Source: Paenibacillus algorifonticola
GTDB lineage: Bacteria; Bacillota; Bacilli; Paenibacillales; Paenibacillaceae
DNA length: 64,000 nucleotides
NCBI RefSeq assembly: GCF_000971975.1
Contig: NZ_LAQO01000002.1
Coordinates: forward strand, 248,001 to 312,000
Reading direction: 5' to 3'
Part shown: in pieces, positions 8,842-17,945 of the stretch
How positions within the stretch are numbered: position 1 is the stretch's first letter
Layout of the letters: each line of letters begins with the position of its first letter
Notes under the pieces: model-generated
What the model saw: the letters and a program-made list of their open reading frames with translations, nothing else
Told to the model about the DNA's origin: nothing
Databases searched by the model: none
Translations under genes and position numbers: made by a program

Positions 8842-9228
8842 ATGACCGAGGACCTTAAAACAGGCATTATTCGTATTTCTGATGACGTAGTAGCAACAAT
8901 CGCGGGACTCGCCGCACTTGAGACTCCAGGTATAGCAGCCATGTCTGGCGGGATTTCTGAAGGGCTTGCTAAACGCCTAAGCGGGAAAAACGTTCAGAAG
9001 GGTGTTTCCGTGGAAGTCGGACAGCTCGAAGCCGCAATTGATTTGCGTATTATCGTACATTATGGCATTCCTATTCAGGAAGTATGCCGCCAGCTCCAGC
9101 TCAATGTAAGGGAATCGGTATCGAACATGACTGGTCTTCAAGTCGTTGAAGTGAATGTGAAAGTAGAAGGCGTTGTGTTTAAGGAAGAAGAAGTTTTTGA
9201 GGAAGCAGCTACTCCGCGTATAAAATAA
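8842..9228 (+). CDS. Asp23/Gls24 family envelope-stress protein
   Basis: The 128-residue protein shows the Asp23 domain (IRISDDVVATIAGLAALETPG, then VSVEVGQLEAAIDLRIIVHYG). Members are small cytosolic proteins, often located at the membrane, linked to envelope stress in Staphylococcus and Enterococcus; their biochemical role is unknown. A GTG at 8833 is in frame, but it touches the ribosome binding site GGAGGAG, so the ATG at 8842 is preferred. A second paralogue (yloU) occurs at 56857. Confidence 0.9.
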   Translation: MTEDLKTGIIRISDDVVATIAGLAALETPGIAAMSGGISEGLAKRLSGKNVQKGVSVEVGQLEAAIDLRIIVHYGIPIQEVCRQLQLNVRESVSNMTGLQVVEVNVKVEGVVFKEEEVFEEAATPRIK

Positions 9229-9293
9229 TCGGTGATTGCTTGTTCCGCATCGTGCGGCTAGAGCTGTTCATTCTGATATAACAAGACAACAAT

Positions 9294-9335
9294 AAACAAG
9301 CTTCCGCGCCTCATAACAGGTGGGAAGCTTGTTTT
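9294..9335. terminator. Bidirectional terminator between the Asp23 and FtsW-type genes
   Basis: AAACAAGCTTCC pairs with GGAAGCTTGTTT around a 17-base loop. T-runs exist on both strands, so it can serve both convergent genes. It lies immediately beyond the stop codon of the minus-strand gene. Confidence 0.8.
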
Positions 9336-10503
9336 AGTTTTGACGTTTGTTTTTCGGCTTTGCATTGCGATTCGCTTCTCGTGAAATACTGAGCAGTACA
9401 CCAATACACATGAGGCAGGCCATAAGCGATGAACCACCAGAGCTGATGAAAGGGAGCGTTACCCCTGTCAGCGGTATAGCGCCTGTTACTCCGCCAATGT
9501 TAATGAATGCCTGGATGCTGAACAGCCCAACAATGCCGACGCCAATAATGGTGCCGTATTGATCTGAGCAGCGCAAAGCGACGATCAGGCAGCGCCATAA
9601 AAAAGCCAGAAAAAATAAAATAAAAAGCGAGGCTCCAATAAAGCCGAATTCCTCCGCGATAATGGCAAATATAAAATCATTATACGCATAGGTCAAATAA
9701 TGCAGCTTTTGTACACTTTCGCCAAAGCCTGCTCCGGTCAAACCGCCATGCCCTAAAGCCTGTAAAGAGGAAACGAGCTGAAGGCCAGTATCCTGCTTGT
9801 CTGCTACAGGATCCAAAAAAGCAGTAAAGCGGGCAATTCGGTAGGACCACTTTTGCGGGCTGATCGCCATGGAAATGCTGACTACAACGGAAAGCACGAG
9901 TGTCAATAGTCCGCCAGTAACGAATACCTGCTTCAGATTTGCCCCGCCGGCCATAATCATAACGGTAGCGCAGCCTGCTAGTACCATACAGGAACCCAAA
10001 TCCGGCTGCAGCATAATTAGAAAGCAGATGAAGCCTGTTACAAGGATGACGGGAACGAGACCTTTTTTGAAGTCGCGGAATTTCTCGCCTTTTTTGGAGA
10101 TGAGTGCGCCCAGGTACAATATGAGCGCGAGCTTTGCAGGCTCTGTGGGCTGCACGGTAATGGGGCCAATTTTCAGCCAGCTGTGCGCGCCGTTAATGTT
10201 ATCACTAGCAAAAGGAACGATAGCAAGTAAAATGACGACAGGAATAAAGAAAAGCAAAAAAGATTTTTTGTAAAATTCATAACGTATATTCATCAGTATA
10301 AGCATGAAAAATACGCCTGCCGCTGCAAAAACGGCCTGTTTTTTAACAAAGTAAAGCGGATCATTTAAATATTTTGGCGAATATAAAGCAATGCTTGAGC
10401 TCGCGCTGAATACCATCACGAGCCCAAATCCGACGAGCAGAAGCGTGAAAATAAGAAGCAGAAAATCGGGTCTGCCACGGCTGCCGTTTTGCGTTTTGCT
10501 CAT
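9334..10503 (-). CDS. ftsW: SEDS-family cell wall polymerase (FtsW/SpoVE/RodA type)
   Basis: The 389-residue protein has about ten membrane helices and SEDS-family motifs: MVFSASS near the N-terminus, LQPDLGS, the AEEFGFIG loop, and the C-terminal PLTGVTLPFISSGGSS. SEDS proteins are glycosyltransferases that polymerise lipid II with a partner PBP during division, elongation or sporulation. I cannot decide between FtsW and SpoVE from sequence alone; the symbol is a best guess. The start chosen is the ATG at 10503; a TTG three codons earlier is also in frame. It overlaps the upstream YugN-like gene's end by no more than a few bases, so the two are probably cotranscribed. Confidence 0.88.
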   Translation of the reverse strand: MSKTQNGSRGRPDFLLLIFTLLLVGFGLVMVFSASSSIALYSPKYLNDPLYFVKKQAVFAAAGVFFMLILMNIRYEFYKKSFLLFFIPVVILLAIVPFASDNINGAHSWLKIGPITVQPTEPAKLALILYLGALISKKGEKFRDFKKGLVPVILVTGFICFLIMLQPDLGSCMVLAGCATVMIMAGGANLKQVFVTGGLLTLVLSVVVSISMAISPQKWSYRIARFTAFLDPVADKQDTGLQLVSSLQALGHGGLTGAGFGESVQKLHYLTYAYNDFIFAIIAEEFGFIGASLFILFFLAFLWRCLIVALRCSDQYGTIIGVGIVGLFSIQAFINIGGVTGAIPLTGVTLPFISSGGSSLMACLMCIGVLLSISREANRNAKPKNKRQN

Positions 10504-10504
10504 A

Positions 10505-10849
10505 CTAGTCAAGCAATTGCTTTAGTTGCTGCAATCGCTGCGTAGCTGTGTTCAAAATAGGCTGTGGCACCGGCGATTCATACTCCATACCATGCGGGAA
10601 CGTTGCTCTGCCGATGTATACGGCTTCAATTGCAAGGACAGCATGTGGAGATTCCAGCTTTCCTTCAACGGCACGCGTGTTGATGCGCAGAAAGTATTCA
10701 GAGTTCGTAGCCTTATCTTCCAGCTTCAAATCATATGTAGCGCGGTAGTATTCCCACTGCCAACGAACGAAGCCGAGCTTTTCTGCCGATTCATCCAGAT
10801 GGAACAGCTCGCTCTGAACACCGTTCAAACCGGTATTCTCAATAATCAT
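10505..10849 (-). CDS. YugN-like family protein
   Basis: The 114-residue protein resembles the YugN-like family of Bacillales (LGFVRWQWEYYRATYDLKLEDK..YFLRINTRAVEG). No function is known for the family. It is soluble and without a signal peptide. The start has a GAGGAGG site, and a promoter lies about 50 bases upstream. Its stop codon is next to the start of the SEDS gene, which lacks a good ribosome binding site of its own, so translational coupling is likely. Confidence 0.8.
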   Translation of the reverse strand: MIIENTGLNGVQSELFHLDESAEKLGFVRWQWEYYRATYDLKLEDKATNSEYFLRINTRAVEGKLESPHAVLAIEAVYIGRATFPHGMEYESPVPQPILNTATQRLQQLKQLLD

Positions 10850-10899
10850 GATGTTTCCTCCTCATTATTCAAAAACCAATTGTTGAACATTCATTTCTC

Positions 10900-10928
10900 A
10901 TGATAGTATGTTTCCCCAGCCAGTGCAA
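10900..10928 (-). promoter_or_regulatory. SigA-type promoter of the yugN-like/ftsW pair
   Basis: On the minus strand TTGCAC and TATCAT are separated by 17 bases, about 50 bases from the start codon. Confidence 0.6.
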
Positions 10929-11078
10929 GCCTTACCCACGGCGACAAAGCAATCAGAAATGAACATTCCTGCAATTAAGCTTCCTCATGTGAGCTTCGTT
11001 CTGTTAAAATAGAGTAAGTTTATACAATTAAGACGATAGGTCTGTCATTTGTGTAAAAGGTGAAGGAGGTTTGCTGTT

Positions 11079-12263
11079 ATGTTGACCAGTGTCTATACGT
11101 TAGAAAAGCTGCAACATCTTTATCCAGAGATGGTACAGTGGCGGAGATACCTCCATCAGCATCCTGAACTATCCTTCCAAGAGGAGAAAACCTCAAGATG
11201 GATCGCAGGGAAGCTGGCGGAATTCGGCTGCGAGTTTGAGGAAGGTGTAGGCGGATATGGAATCGTTGTGACGATAAAAGGCGAACAGCCTGGGCCGGTA
11301 GTGGCTCTGCGCGCCGATATCGATGCGTTGCCGATTCAAGATGAGAAGCAGTGTGATTATGCGTCAACGGTACCCGGAATTATGCATGCCTGCGGGCACG
11401 ATGGTCATACATCGTCGATGCTGGCCATAGCGAAGTTTTATCAGGAGCATCGCGGCGTTATTAAAGGCGAGCGGAGGCTATTGTTCCAGCCTGCTGAAGA
11501 AGTGACGCCGGGCGGTGCCATTCATATGATTAAGGACGGTGCGCTTGACGGCGTGGATGTCATCTATGGCATTCATCTGTGGGCCCCGCTCCCATTTGGG
11601 CAAGTATCGACAAGAGCGGGCGCTTTCATGGCCGCGGCCGATGAATTTACAATTGAAATTATCGGGCTGGGCGGACATGGCGGCATGCCGCATAAAGGAA
11701 TTGATACGATTGTGGTGGGGGCCTCCCTCGTGCAGTCGATTCAATCTATCGTCAGCCGGAGCATTAATCCGCTGCACCCGTCCGTCGTTTCGATCGGTTC
11801 GTTCCAAGCGGGTACGACGAATAATGTTATTGCCGAGCGCTGTATGCTTAAAGGGACAGTCCGCTCCTTTGATGAAGAAAGCCGCCATTATATTCATGAG
11901 CGGTTGAAGCAAATGATTGACCATACTTGCCAAATGTATGGGGCCAAATACGATTATCAACTTCGCATTGGCTATCCTGCCGTTATTAATAATGAGCATG
12001 AAGCGGAGCGTTTTTTCCGTGTAGCGGAGCCGATGCTGGGAGAGGGCAATGCGGTGCGAGGCGACGAAATGATGGTAGCAGAAGATTTTTCCTACTATTT
12101 GGACAAAGTTCCCGGCTGCTTTATGATGGTAGGAGCGGGTAATGGCGAGACGTCGACTAGCTATTCCCATCACCATCCTAAGTTCGATTTCGAAGAAGGC
12201 GCTATGCTTAAATCTGCTGAGCTGCTCATACGGATGGCCGAGGATTATGTTTCAGAGCATTAG
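11079..12263 (+). CDS. M20-family amidohydrolase
   Basis: The 394-residue product is an M20D peptidase/amidohydrolase of the AmhX/hippurate-hydrolase/N-acetyl-diaminopimelate deacetylase group. Visible metal-site motifs are MHACGHDGHT (about 100-109), PAEEVTPGGA (about 139-148) and HLWAPLPFGQV; the lid domain follows with GLGGHGGMPHKG. The family hydrolyses N-acyl or N-aminoacyl amides in the cytosol with two metal ions; the substrate cannot be told here. The start has a GAAGGAGG site. A strong terminator follows, so the gene is probably monocistronic. Confidence 0.9.
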   Translation: MLTSVYTLEKLQHLYPEMVQWRRYLHQHPELSFQEEKTSRWIAGKLAEFGCEFEEGVGGYGIVVTIKGEQPGPVVALRADIDALPIQDEKQCDYASTVPGIMHACGHDGHTSSMLAIAKFYQEHRGVIKGERRLLFQPAEEVTPGGAIHMIKDGALDGVDVIYGIHLWAPLPFGQVSTRAGAFMAAADEFTIEIIGLGGHGGMPHKGIDTIVVGASLVQSIQSIVSRSINPLHPSVVSIGSFQAGTTNNVIAERCMLKGTVRSFDEESRHYIHERLKQMIDHTCQMYGAKYDYQLRIGYPAVINNEHEAERFFRVAEPMLGEGNAVRGDEMMVAEDFSYYLDKVPGCFMMVGAGNGETSTSYSHHHPKFDFEEGAMLKSAELLIRMAEDYVSEH

Positions 12264-12323
12264 ATTGTTGGAGCGATAAACTGGATGCTGCATGATCCTG
12301 TTAATAGCAGTACCATGAACGGG

Positions 12324-12362
12324 GAGCGTGCCACAGAAGACTGTGGCATGCTCTTTTTTTTG
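12324..12362 (+). terminator. Intrinsic terminator after the M20 gene
   Basis: A 13-bp stem (GAGCGTGCCACAG with CTGTGGCATGCTC) with loop AAGA is followed by eight or more T. The remaining 200 bases up to the helicase gene hold a weaker hairpin (AGCCCT / AGGGCT near 12434-12468) and nothing else I can name. Confidence 0.9.
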
Positions 12363-12568
12363 AAATTTATACGTTATTTCTTATAAGTCCGCTTCTGTTT
12401 TTGTGCGAAACGAGCATTGCCCTCTAAGGAAAACAGCCCTGTTTACGCTTGCATAAAATAGGGCTTATTTCCGCATACTGCTCCTTAAGGAGGCCACTAT
12501 GGCCGATGAGTTGGCATCGCAGCTTTGCTAATGGCAAGCTGTATACCGACAGAGGAGGAGGGGATTTA

Positions 12569-14251
12569 ATGCTGGAACCGCACAGCAAGCCGCTCATTGT
12601 TCAAAGCGATATGACGCTGCTGCTTAATATGAAGCAGGCCGGGGCAGAGGAGGCCGCTGAAAAGCTGCTTGCTTTAGCAGAGCTCGTCAAGCGCCCCGGC
12701 GGGTGGCATACGTACCGGATGACCGCCATGACGCTATGGCAAGCCTGCGCGTCAGGCATGGCGGCAGAGGATGTCATGGCGCTGCTGAAGAGGTATGCTG
12801 CAACCAGCATCCCGGGTTATACGGAAATGAGCATCCGCAAATGGATGGGACGTTACGGCAAGCTTCACCTTGAGCTAGTGGGAGACAAGCTTATGCTAAG
12901 CGGCAGCGCGGAGCTGCTCACGGAGCTGACTCACCATCCGGATATCGGACCGAAATTAGCAAGCGCGGAATTGGCAGCATATCTGAACGGCGAAGGAGTG
13001 GAAATTCGCCAGGAGGAGCGGGGGCTGCTCAAACAGGAACTGGCGCGGCTCGGTTATCCCGTCATCGATCAGGCGGGTTATCACGCCGGTGAGGCGCTGA
13101 CGGTGCAGCTGCGCGAAGAAACGCTCCAAGGCAAGCCGTTCGGGCTGCGAGGATATCAGCAGCAGGCGGTTGATGTTTTCTGCGCCGAGGGCTCCGTGCA
13201 TGGCGGCAGCGGAGTCGTCGTGCTGCCATGCGGCGCTGGCAAGACGATTGTCGGGCTGGCTGCTCTCGCAAAGCTAAGCAGTGCCACGCTGATTTTGACC
13301 TCAAGCACGACCTCGGTCAAGCAGTGGAAGCGCGAGCTGCTGGACAAAACAACGCTGCAGGGCGAGCATATCGGGGAATATGCTGGCGGGCTCAAGCAGG
13401 TGCGTCCGGTGACGATTGCCACCTATCAAATTTTGACGAGCCGCAAGGCGAAGTCGGATGCCTACCAGCATATGAATTTATTTTCCGAGCGCGACTGGGG
13501 GCTCATTATTTATGATGAGGTGCATTTGCTGCCTGCGCCCGTATTTCGAATGACGGCGGATCTTCAAGCGACGAGGCGGCTTGGTCTGACGGCAACGCTA
13601 GTACGCGAGGATGGCTGCGCGGAGGATGTTTTTTCGCTCATTGGTCCGAAGCAGTATGAATGGCTGTGGAAGGCGGTTGAAGCAGAAGGGCATATTGCGT
13701 CCGTTCATTGCACAGAAATTCGCATACCGCTGGATGAGGCTGTTCGCAAGCGTTATGCGGATGCTGCTCCACGCTCCCAATTGCGGCTCGCTGCGGAAAA
13801 TCCATCGAAGGCGGATGTGATTACGGAGCTGTTAAAGCGTCATGAGGGCGTGCCAACGCTCATTATCGGGCAATATTTAGATCAGTTGCATTCGGTTGCC
13901 CAAGCGCTTGCAATTCCTGTTATAACCGGAGAGCTGGAGCAGGATAAGCGCCAACTGCTATATGATCGTTTCCGCTCTGGTGAGATTCCTGTTCTGGCTG
14001 TTTCAAAGGTTGCCAATTTTGCGGTTGATTTGCCGGATGCGGCAGTAGCCATTCAAATATCGGGCAGCTATGGCTCCAGGCAAGAGGAGGCCCAGCGCAT
14101 TGGGCGTATTCTCAGACCAAAGCAAGGAAGAAACGAAGCATGGTTCTATACCGTTGTTAGCGATGGCACCAAGGAGCTCGATTTTGCCTTGCGGCGACAG
14201 CTGTTCATGGTGGAGCAGGGGTACCGCTATGCGTTGGAATCAAGGGAATAG
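12569..14251 (+). CDS. XPB-type DNA repair helicase (SF2)
   Basis: The 560-residue protein is a superfamily 2 helicase of the XPB/Ssl2 type. Visible motifs are Walker A PCGAGKT (about 219-225), the DEVH box in IIYDEVHLLPAP, LTATLVRED (motif III), a helicase-C domain with the QRIGRILRPK motif VI, and an N-terminal damage-recognition-like region. Bacterial XPB unwinds DNA 3' to 5' and is found sporadically in Firmicutes and Actinobacteria; its role there is not settled. The ATG at 12569 follows AGGAGGAGGGG; the open frame runs 40 codons further but without support. It is followed by its usual partner gene 53 bases downstream. Confidence 0.92.
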   Translation: MLEPHSKPLIVQSDMTLLLNMKQAGAEEAAEKLLALAELVKRPGGWHTYRMTAMTLWQACASGMAAEDVMALLKRYAATSIPGYTEMSIRKWMGRYGKLHLELVGDKLMLSGSAELLTELTHHPDIGPKLASAELAAYLNGEGVEIRQEERGLLKQELARLGYPVIDQAGYHAGEALTVQLREETLQGKPFGLRGYQQQAVDVFCAEGSVHGGSGVVVLPCGAGKTIVGLAALAKLSSATLILTSSTTSVKQWKRELLDKTTLQGEHIGEYAGGLKQVRPVTIATYQILTSRKAKSDAYQHMNLFSERDWGLIIYDEVHLLPAPVFRMTADLQATRRLGLTATLVREDGCAEDVFSLIGPKQYEWLWKAVEAEGHIASVHCTEIRIPLDEAVRKRYADAAPRSQLRLAAENPSKADVITELLKRHEGVPTLIIGQYLDQLHSVAQALAIPVITGELEQDKRQLLYDRFRSGEIPVLAVSKVANFAVDLPDAAVAIQISGSYGSRQEEAQRIGRILRPKQGRNEAWFYTVVSDGTKELDFALRRQLFMVEQGYRYALESRE

Positions 14252-14304
14252 CTTCCCTTGAAGAAGTTAAGCAAGCCGATGCAAATGATGTAGGAGGTGA
14301 AAAA

Positions 14305-16161
14305 ATGTACGTCCACGAGCTCGCCGACAAGCTGACGGATTATCGACAGCAAACGTTTATGGAAGCGCCGATGTGGTGGTATGCGGTTAAAGAAGATAGG
14401 CTGTGGAGCGATGCTGTTAAAGATCGCCGCTCTGTGCTTGAGGCGATCCAATCGCTATCCTCTACGACGCTTGAGACGCTGAAAGCGGTCATGAAGCTTG
14501 CCGGTGCTGATCCAGCTTCTGAGGAGAGGCTGTTTCGCCTCGGCCCGAAGCTGGCGCGTATGTCCGGTGCGGAGTTTCGCTGGGCTCTAACCGAGCTGCA
14601 GCGTGGCGGGCTCGTATTTTCGGTAAGCCGCAATTGGGGCGAGCGCGTTTATTTTGTACCTCGTGACAGCTTTGCGCTGTGGCAGCAACTGCTGTTTCCC
14701 TGCCATTTGGATGGGAAGGCCATGGACACTTTGGCAGAGACAGAGGACGAGGTGCAGTTCCACGCATCTGGGAGGCTGCTGGGGCTTCAATTGCTTGATG
14801 CTTGGACGGAGCTTGCGCGAAGCGGGCTTGCGCTAACGAATAAAGGGATTTTGCCTAAAAAAATAATTGCCCGCATAGGGATCGCCGTTACGTTTACTGA
14901 GCAACATATCGCCTGCTTGAATATATCCGACGATAGGGTACGCAAATACGGGCGCAAAGCTGCCTTTATTTTGGAAACGGCTATAAGGCTTGGCTTGCTG
15001 GAGGAGGAAGAGGACAGGCTCGTATGGGTAAAGGATAAGCTAGAGCAGTGGCTGCTTTTAAACAGCCTTGCCCGTGAAGCTTGTCTGCACAGCCTCATGG
15101 TGGAACATTATTTATATAGGCAGCCGCTTTTGGCGCATGGCGCAGCCGCATTGTCTGTACTTTCTACGGGGCATTGGTATGAGGCCCGCGACTGGCTGCA
15201 TCATGCGCAGAGCGATGCTGTTGCAGTTGCAGCTGGTCAATTGGATTTAGGCGATAAGCTGCTGCTGCTTGGTTGGCTGGACACGCTGCATGCTTTTGGC
15301 TGGATCGAGCGGATGGAGCTGTCTGCGGATCGCAGCTGGTTTCACTGGATGATCAATCCACAGCAGGGGCCGGACGATTGGGCAGCGCCGCTTCCAAATG
15401 AAGCTGTCATTGTACAGCCAAACGGGGAAATTATCGTACTTCCGGAATGCGACGGGCGTATTCGCTGGGAGCTGGAGCTTATGGCCGAGCGCGTAAACGA
15501 GGAACAGCTGGGGTTGTATCGACTTAGCCGCAAGTCGATCGAACGGGCAATTGCTTTTGGCAGAACGGAAGCAGCAATGCTCGCTTTTCTGGGATGGGCT
15601 TCCGGGAGCCAAGATGCAGCAGCAGAAGCAGCCCCGTTGCTGCGAGACTGGGCAAGCAAGTTGGGCCAGCTAAGCAAGCCAGTGCCTAGTGGGGGGAGCA
15701 TCGGAGAAGGCAGAGATTATCCGTCCTTTCACGATAGCTCCCAGCAATCGCTTGCAGCTGGTTTCAGGCTGTATCCGGTCTATGGAATGGCTGCATCCAG
15801 AGCAGAGCAGGAGGAATGGCTTGGCCATTATGAGCTTATCCAGCATGATGAAGAACACAACCAAGGAAGCTACGCTGGGCTAAAGCAAATTCCCGCAAGC
15901 TGGCTGAACCAGCGCCGCGCCTACCATCATTCCACTAGCCGGGAGATGATGGAGCGTGCGCTGCAGTGGCAAACACCCGTCGAGCTGCTTCTGGAGGAAG
16001 GAATGGTTTCTTTTGTGCCTTGGGAGCTGCACGCTGAATCCAATAGTTGGTCAGTTTCGGGCAGCTTCTCAGGCGCGCGATATGGGGAAATCGTGAGGTT
16101 GTCCCCTGGGAGCTGGCAGGCTATGCGGCTGCTTGTTCCAGGAATTAATTTTCATACATAA
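14305..16161 (+). CDS. Helicase-associated (XPB N-terminal-like) protein
   Basis: The 618-residue protein has no helicase motifs. Its N-terminal part (AEFRWALTELQRGGLVFSVSR) looks like winged-helix segments, and the C-terminal part (LPNEAVIVQPNGEIIVLPECD) resembles the helicase-associated XPB/Ssl2 N-terminal domain found beside bacterial XPB genes. It probably works with the upstream helicase, for example as a substrate adaptor; this is inference from the pairing. It has an AGGAGG site 8 bases from the ATG and shares an operon with xpb. Confidence 0.75.
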   Translation: MYVHELADKLTDYRQQTFMEAPMWWYAVKEDRLWSDAVKDRRSVLEAIQSLSSTTLETLKAVMKLAGADPASEERLFRLGPKLARMSGAEFRWALTELQRGGLVFSVSRNWGERVYFVPRDSFALWQQLLFPCHLDGKAMDTLAETEDEVQFHASGRLLGLQLLDAWTELARSGLALTNKGILPKKIIARIGIAVTFTEQHIACLNISDDRVRKYGRKAAFILETAIRLGLLEEEEDRLVWVKDKLEQWLLLNSLAREACLHSLMVEHYLYRQPLLAHGAAALSVLSTGHWYEARDWLHHAQSDAVAVAAGQLDLGDKLLLLGWLDTLHAFGWIERMELSADRSWFHWMINPQQGPDDWAAPLPNEAVIVQPNGEIIVLPECDGRIRWELELMAERVNEEQLGLYRLSRKSIERAIAFGRTEAAMLAFLGWASGSQDAAAEAAPLLRDWASKLGQLSKPVPSGGSIGEGRDYPSFHDSSQQSLAAGFRLYPVYGMAASRAEQEEWLGHYELIQHDEEHNQGSYAGLKQIPASWLNQRRAYHHSTSREMMERALQWQTPVELLLEEGMVSFVPWELHAESNSWSVSGSFSGARYGEIVRLSPGSWQAMRLLVPGINFHT

Positions 16162-16232
16162 AATGGTATGTACTATTTAAGCTAGTATGCTATGATAGAT
16201 AAGGAAGTAAGCGAATGAGATGAGGTGGAAAA

Positions 16233-16727
16233 ATGCCTGCTACTAAGGAGCTCTCGGCTGTTCTGCCCATACACCCTGAAGGTGCAAGCGGTGTTTCTTC
16301 GCTCGATATGGCGTCGCTGCTGCTTTGTGCTTACGAGCTGGGTGATTGGATTAATCAGTCGGCTGAAGTTGCCGAATATTTATATTGGAAAGACGCAGTC
16401 AGCGAGGATGCTGACGTTAAGGCGCTGACCAGGAAGTTCGAAAAGGCGAAAGAGCTGTTTGAGGAATGCCAGCGTTTTGGGCGTTTTCATCCTGATTTTC
16501 ATGCAGCTAAAGATAAAATTAAGGCGGTTGAAGCTGAGCTCGCCCAAATCGAGGCGGTCGTTCGTTTCAAATCGGCGGAGCAGGCTGTTGATACCATGTT
16601 GTTTGAGGTATCCCGGACCATTGCAGAATCAGTATCGGATACGATTAAAGTGCCGAGCAATGAAGCAAGCGGCGGCGGTTGCGGAAGCGGCGGATCATGT
16701 GGCTGCGGAAGCGGCGGTTGCGGCTAG
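16233..16727 (+). CDS. ylbF: YlbF/RicF family regulator
   Basis: The 164-residue protein has a helical YlbF domain and the diagnostic tail GGGCGSGGSCGCGSGGCG; B. subtilis YlbF ends in a very similar Gly/Cys motif. RicF works with RicA (YmcA) and RicT (YaaT) as a complex that binds Fe-S clusters and promotes RNase Y-dependent mRNA processing, affecting competence, sporulation and biofilm formation. The Cys-rich tail fits cluster binding. The start has a GAGGTGG site. ylbG follows, as in B. subtilis. Confidence 0.95.
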   Translation: MPATKELSAVLPIHPEGASGVSSLDMASLLLCAYELGDWINQSAEVAEYLYWKDAVSEDADVKALTRKFEKAKELFEECQRFGRFHPDFHAAKDKIKAVEAELAQIEAVVRFKSAEQAVDTMLFEVSRTIAESVSDTIKVPSNEASGGGCGSGGSCGCGSGGCG

Positions 16728-16772
16728 GCGGCTCTGCTCGGTGTGAATTTTACACAGGTGGAGGGAATAGTA

Positions 16773-17036
16773 TTGTTACCGGAACGGACGGGTTATATTA
16801 TATGGGTCAGTGACCTGAAGGCGGCAAGATCGCTTGAAAAACACGGCACCGTTCATTACATGTCGCGCAAAATGCACTATGTCGTCATTTATGTAAATGC
16901 CGAACGTGCCGAAGAAGTGCTGCGCAACATTGGACGTTTGCCTTTCGTTCGCAGAATTGAACGTTCCTTCCGGAATGAGCTGCGAACGGAATATACGAAA
17001 GACAGTGAGGACAAAACAAGATTTTACAGCATGTAG
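16773..17036 (+). CDS. ylbG: YlbG family protein (DUF2129)
   Basis: The product of 87 residues matches YlbG (GYIIWVSDLKAARSLEKHG, HYVVIYVNAERAEEVL). Its function is unknown. The open frame begins at a GTG at 16743, but the GGTGGAGGG site lies inside that extension, seven bases before a TTG at 16773, and the B. subtilis protein starts at the equivalent point, so TTG is taken as start. It follows ylbF in the conserved order and ends with a strong terminator. Confidence 0.9.
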   Translation: MLPERTGYIIWVSDLKAARSLEKHGTVHYMSRKMHYVVIYVNAERAEEVLRNIGRLPFVRRIERSFRNELRTEYTKDSEDKTRFYSM

Positions 17037-17062
17037 CTGCTAGAAGCGAACAGGCTGTGCGC

Positions 17063-17102
17063 AATAGCCCGGGTGGGGTACAATCACCCGGGCTATTTTC
17101 TT
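17063..17102 (+). terminator. Intrinsic terminator of the ylbFG operon
   Basis: A perfect 13-bp stem AATAGCCCGGGTG / CACCCGGGCTATT is followed by TTTTCTT. The next 245 bases before the following gene hold only a possible promoter (TTGTAA-16-TAAAAT near 17273-17300). Confidence 0.9.
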
Positions 17103-17346
17103 ATGTCCGGCAATAAATGAGAGGAATTTTATCTAAGAGAGAAGCTAAAATAGGTTTTGGGAAAAGCAAGCGAAATGCTGGGGTTGCAAGCCTGTGGCGG
17201 GTTCTTAATCAGAACCGCATCCATAGCGGCGTCTCATCAACTGTTATTTTTAAGATTCAGCATTTTTTCTGTTGTAAATTCGGTCAATCATGGTAAAATA
17301 CTTGATATAATAGTCATAAAGACCTGGTTCTTTAGGAGGGGGATTC

Positions 17347-17787
17347 GTGATGAAGGACAAGTTGACGAAACGATGGAGCACCTATGAAACGTTCTATGTC
17401 GATCTGGGCGATATGAAAGTTTCTGATATTGTCATTACGAATCATGCCCGTAGCCGCTGGATTGATCGAGTTGAACATGAGAAAACTGGCTATGAGGACA
17501 TCGCAGAATTTTTGTGGGAATGCTTGAAGCAGGGCAGAATCGAGTCGTATTACCGCAATGAACAGGATGTTTATTTAATTGACAATGATTTGGTATTCGT
17601 AGCCGAATTTTCGCCTTCCCTGACAGATACGGACATCTTGGGGAACCCGCTGCATAAAATGATTATCGTGACGTTCCTTGGCCGAATGTCGGAGACGATG
17701 GAGCTTAGAGATTTGAAATCCTATTATTCCTGGCTGCGCCATTCCCGGCGAATGACGCTCGTTAAAAATAGCCGCAAGAAAAAATAA
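17347..17787 (+). CDS. Conserved hypothetical protein
   Basis: The 146-residue protein is soluble, charged and not recognised. It includes VVITNHARSRWIDRVEHEKTG-like residues (SDIVITNHARSRWIDRV) and IVTFLGRMSE followed by a basic C-terminus (KNSRKKK). A pattern of strands with a conserved Arg/Trp/Asp cluster would suit a small nuclease or toxin-like fold, but nothing supports a name. AGGAGG lies seven bases before a GTG at 17347 and ten before an ATG at 17350, so either may start the protein. It has its own promoter and terminator. Confidence 0.75.
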   Translation: MMKDKLTKRWSTYETFYVDLGDMKVSDIVITNHARSRWIDRVEHEKTGYEDIAEFLWECLKQGRIESYYRNEQDVYLIDNDLVFVAEFSPSLTDTDILGNPLHKMIIVTFLGRMSETMELRDLKSYYSWLRHSRRMTLVKNSRKKK

Positions 17788-17814
17788 ACCGGTCCTTATA
17801 TTGATTTAAAAATG

Positions 17815-17886
17815 AAAGCGCATCTTCGATTCGCAAGTATGGTGAAGCAGCAGCTAGCCATGCGATGAACGAGACTTGCGCTTTTT
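17815..17886 (+). terminator. Probable terminator hairpin after the hypothetical gene
   Basis: AAAGCGCA pairs with TGCGCTTT over a large hairpin whose inner part TCGCA..TGG / CCA.TGCGA also pairs; five T follow. Confidence 0.55.
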
Positions 17887-17945
17887 CGTGCGTTTTGGCC
17901 TAGCCATATAGTATAATATAGGACAAGGAAAGGATGGTCGGACAG

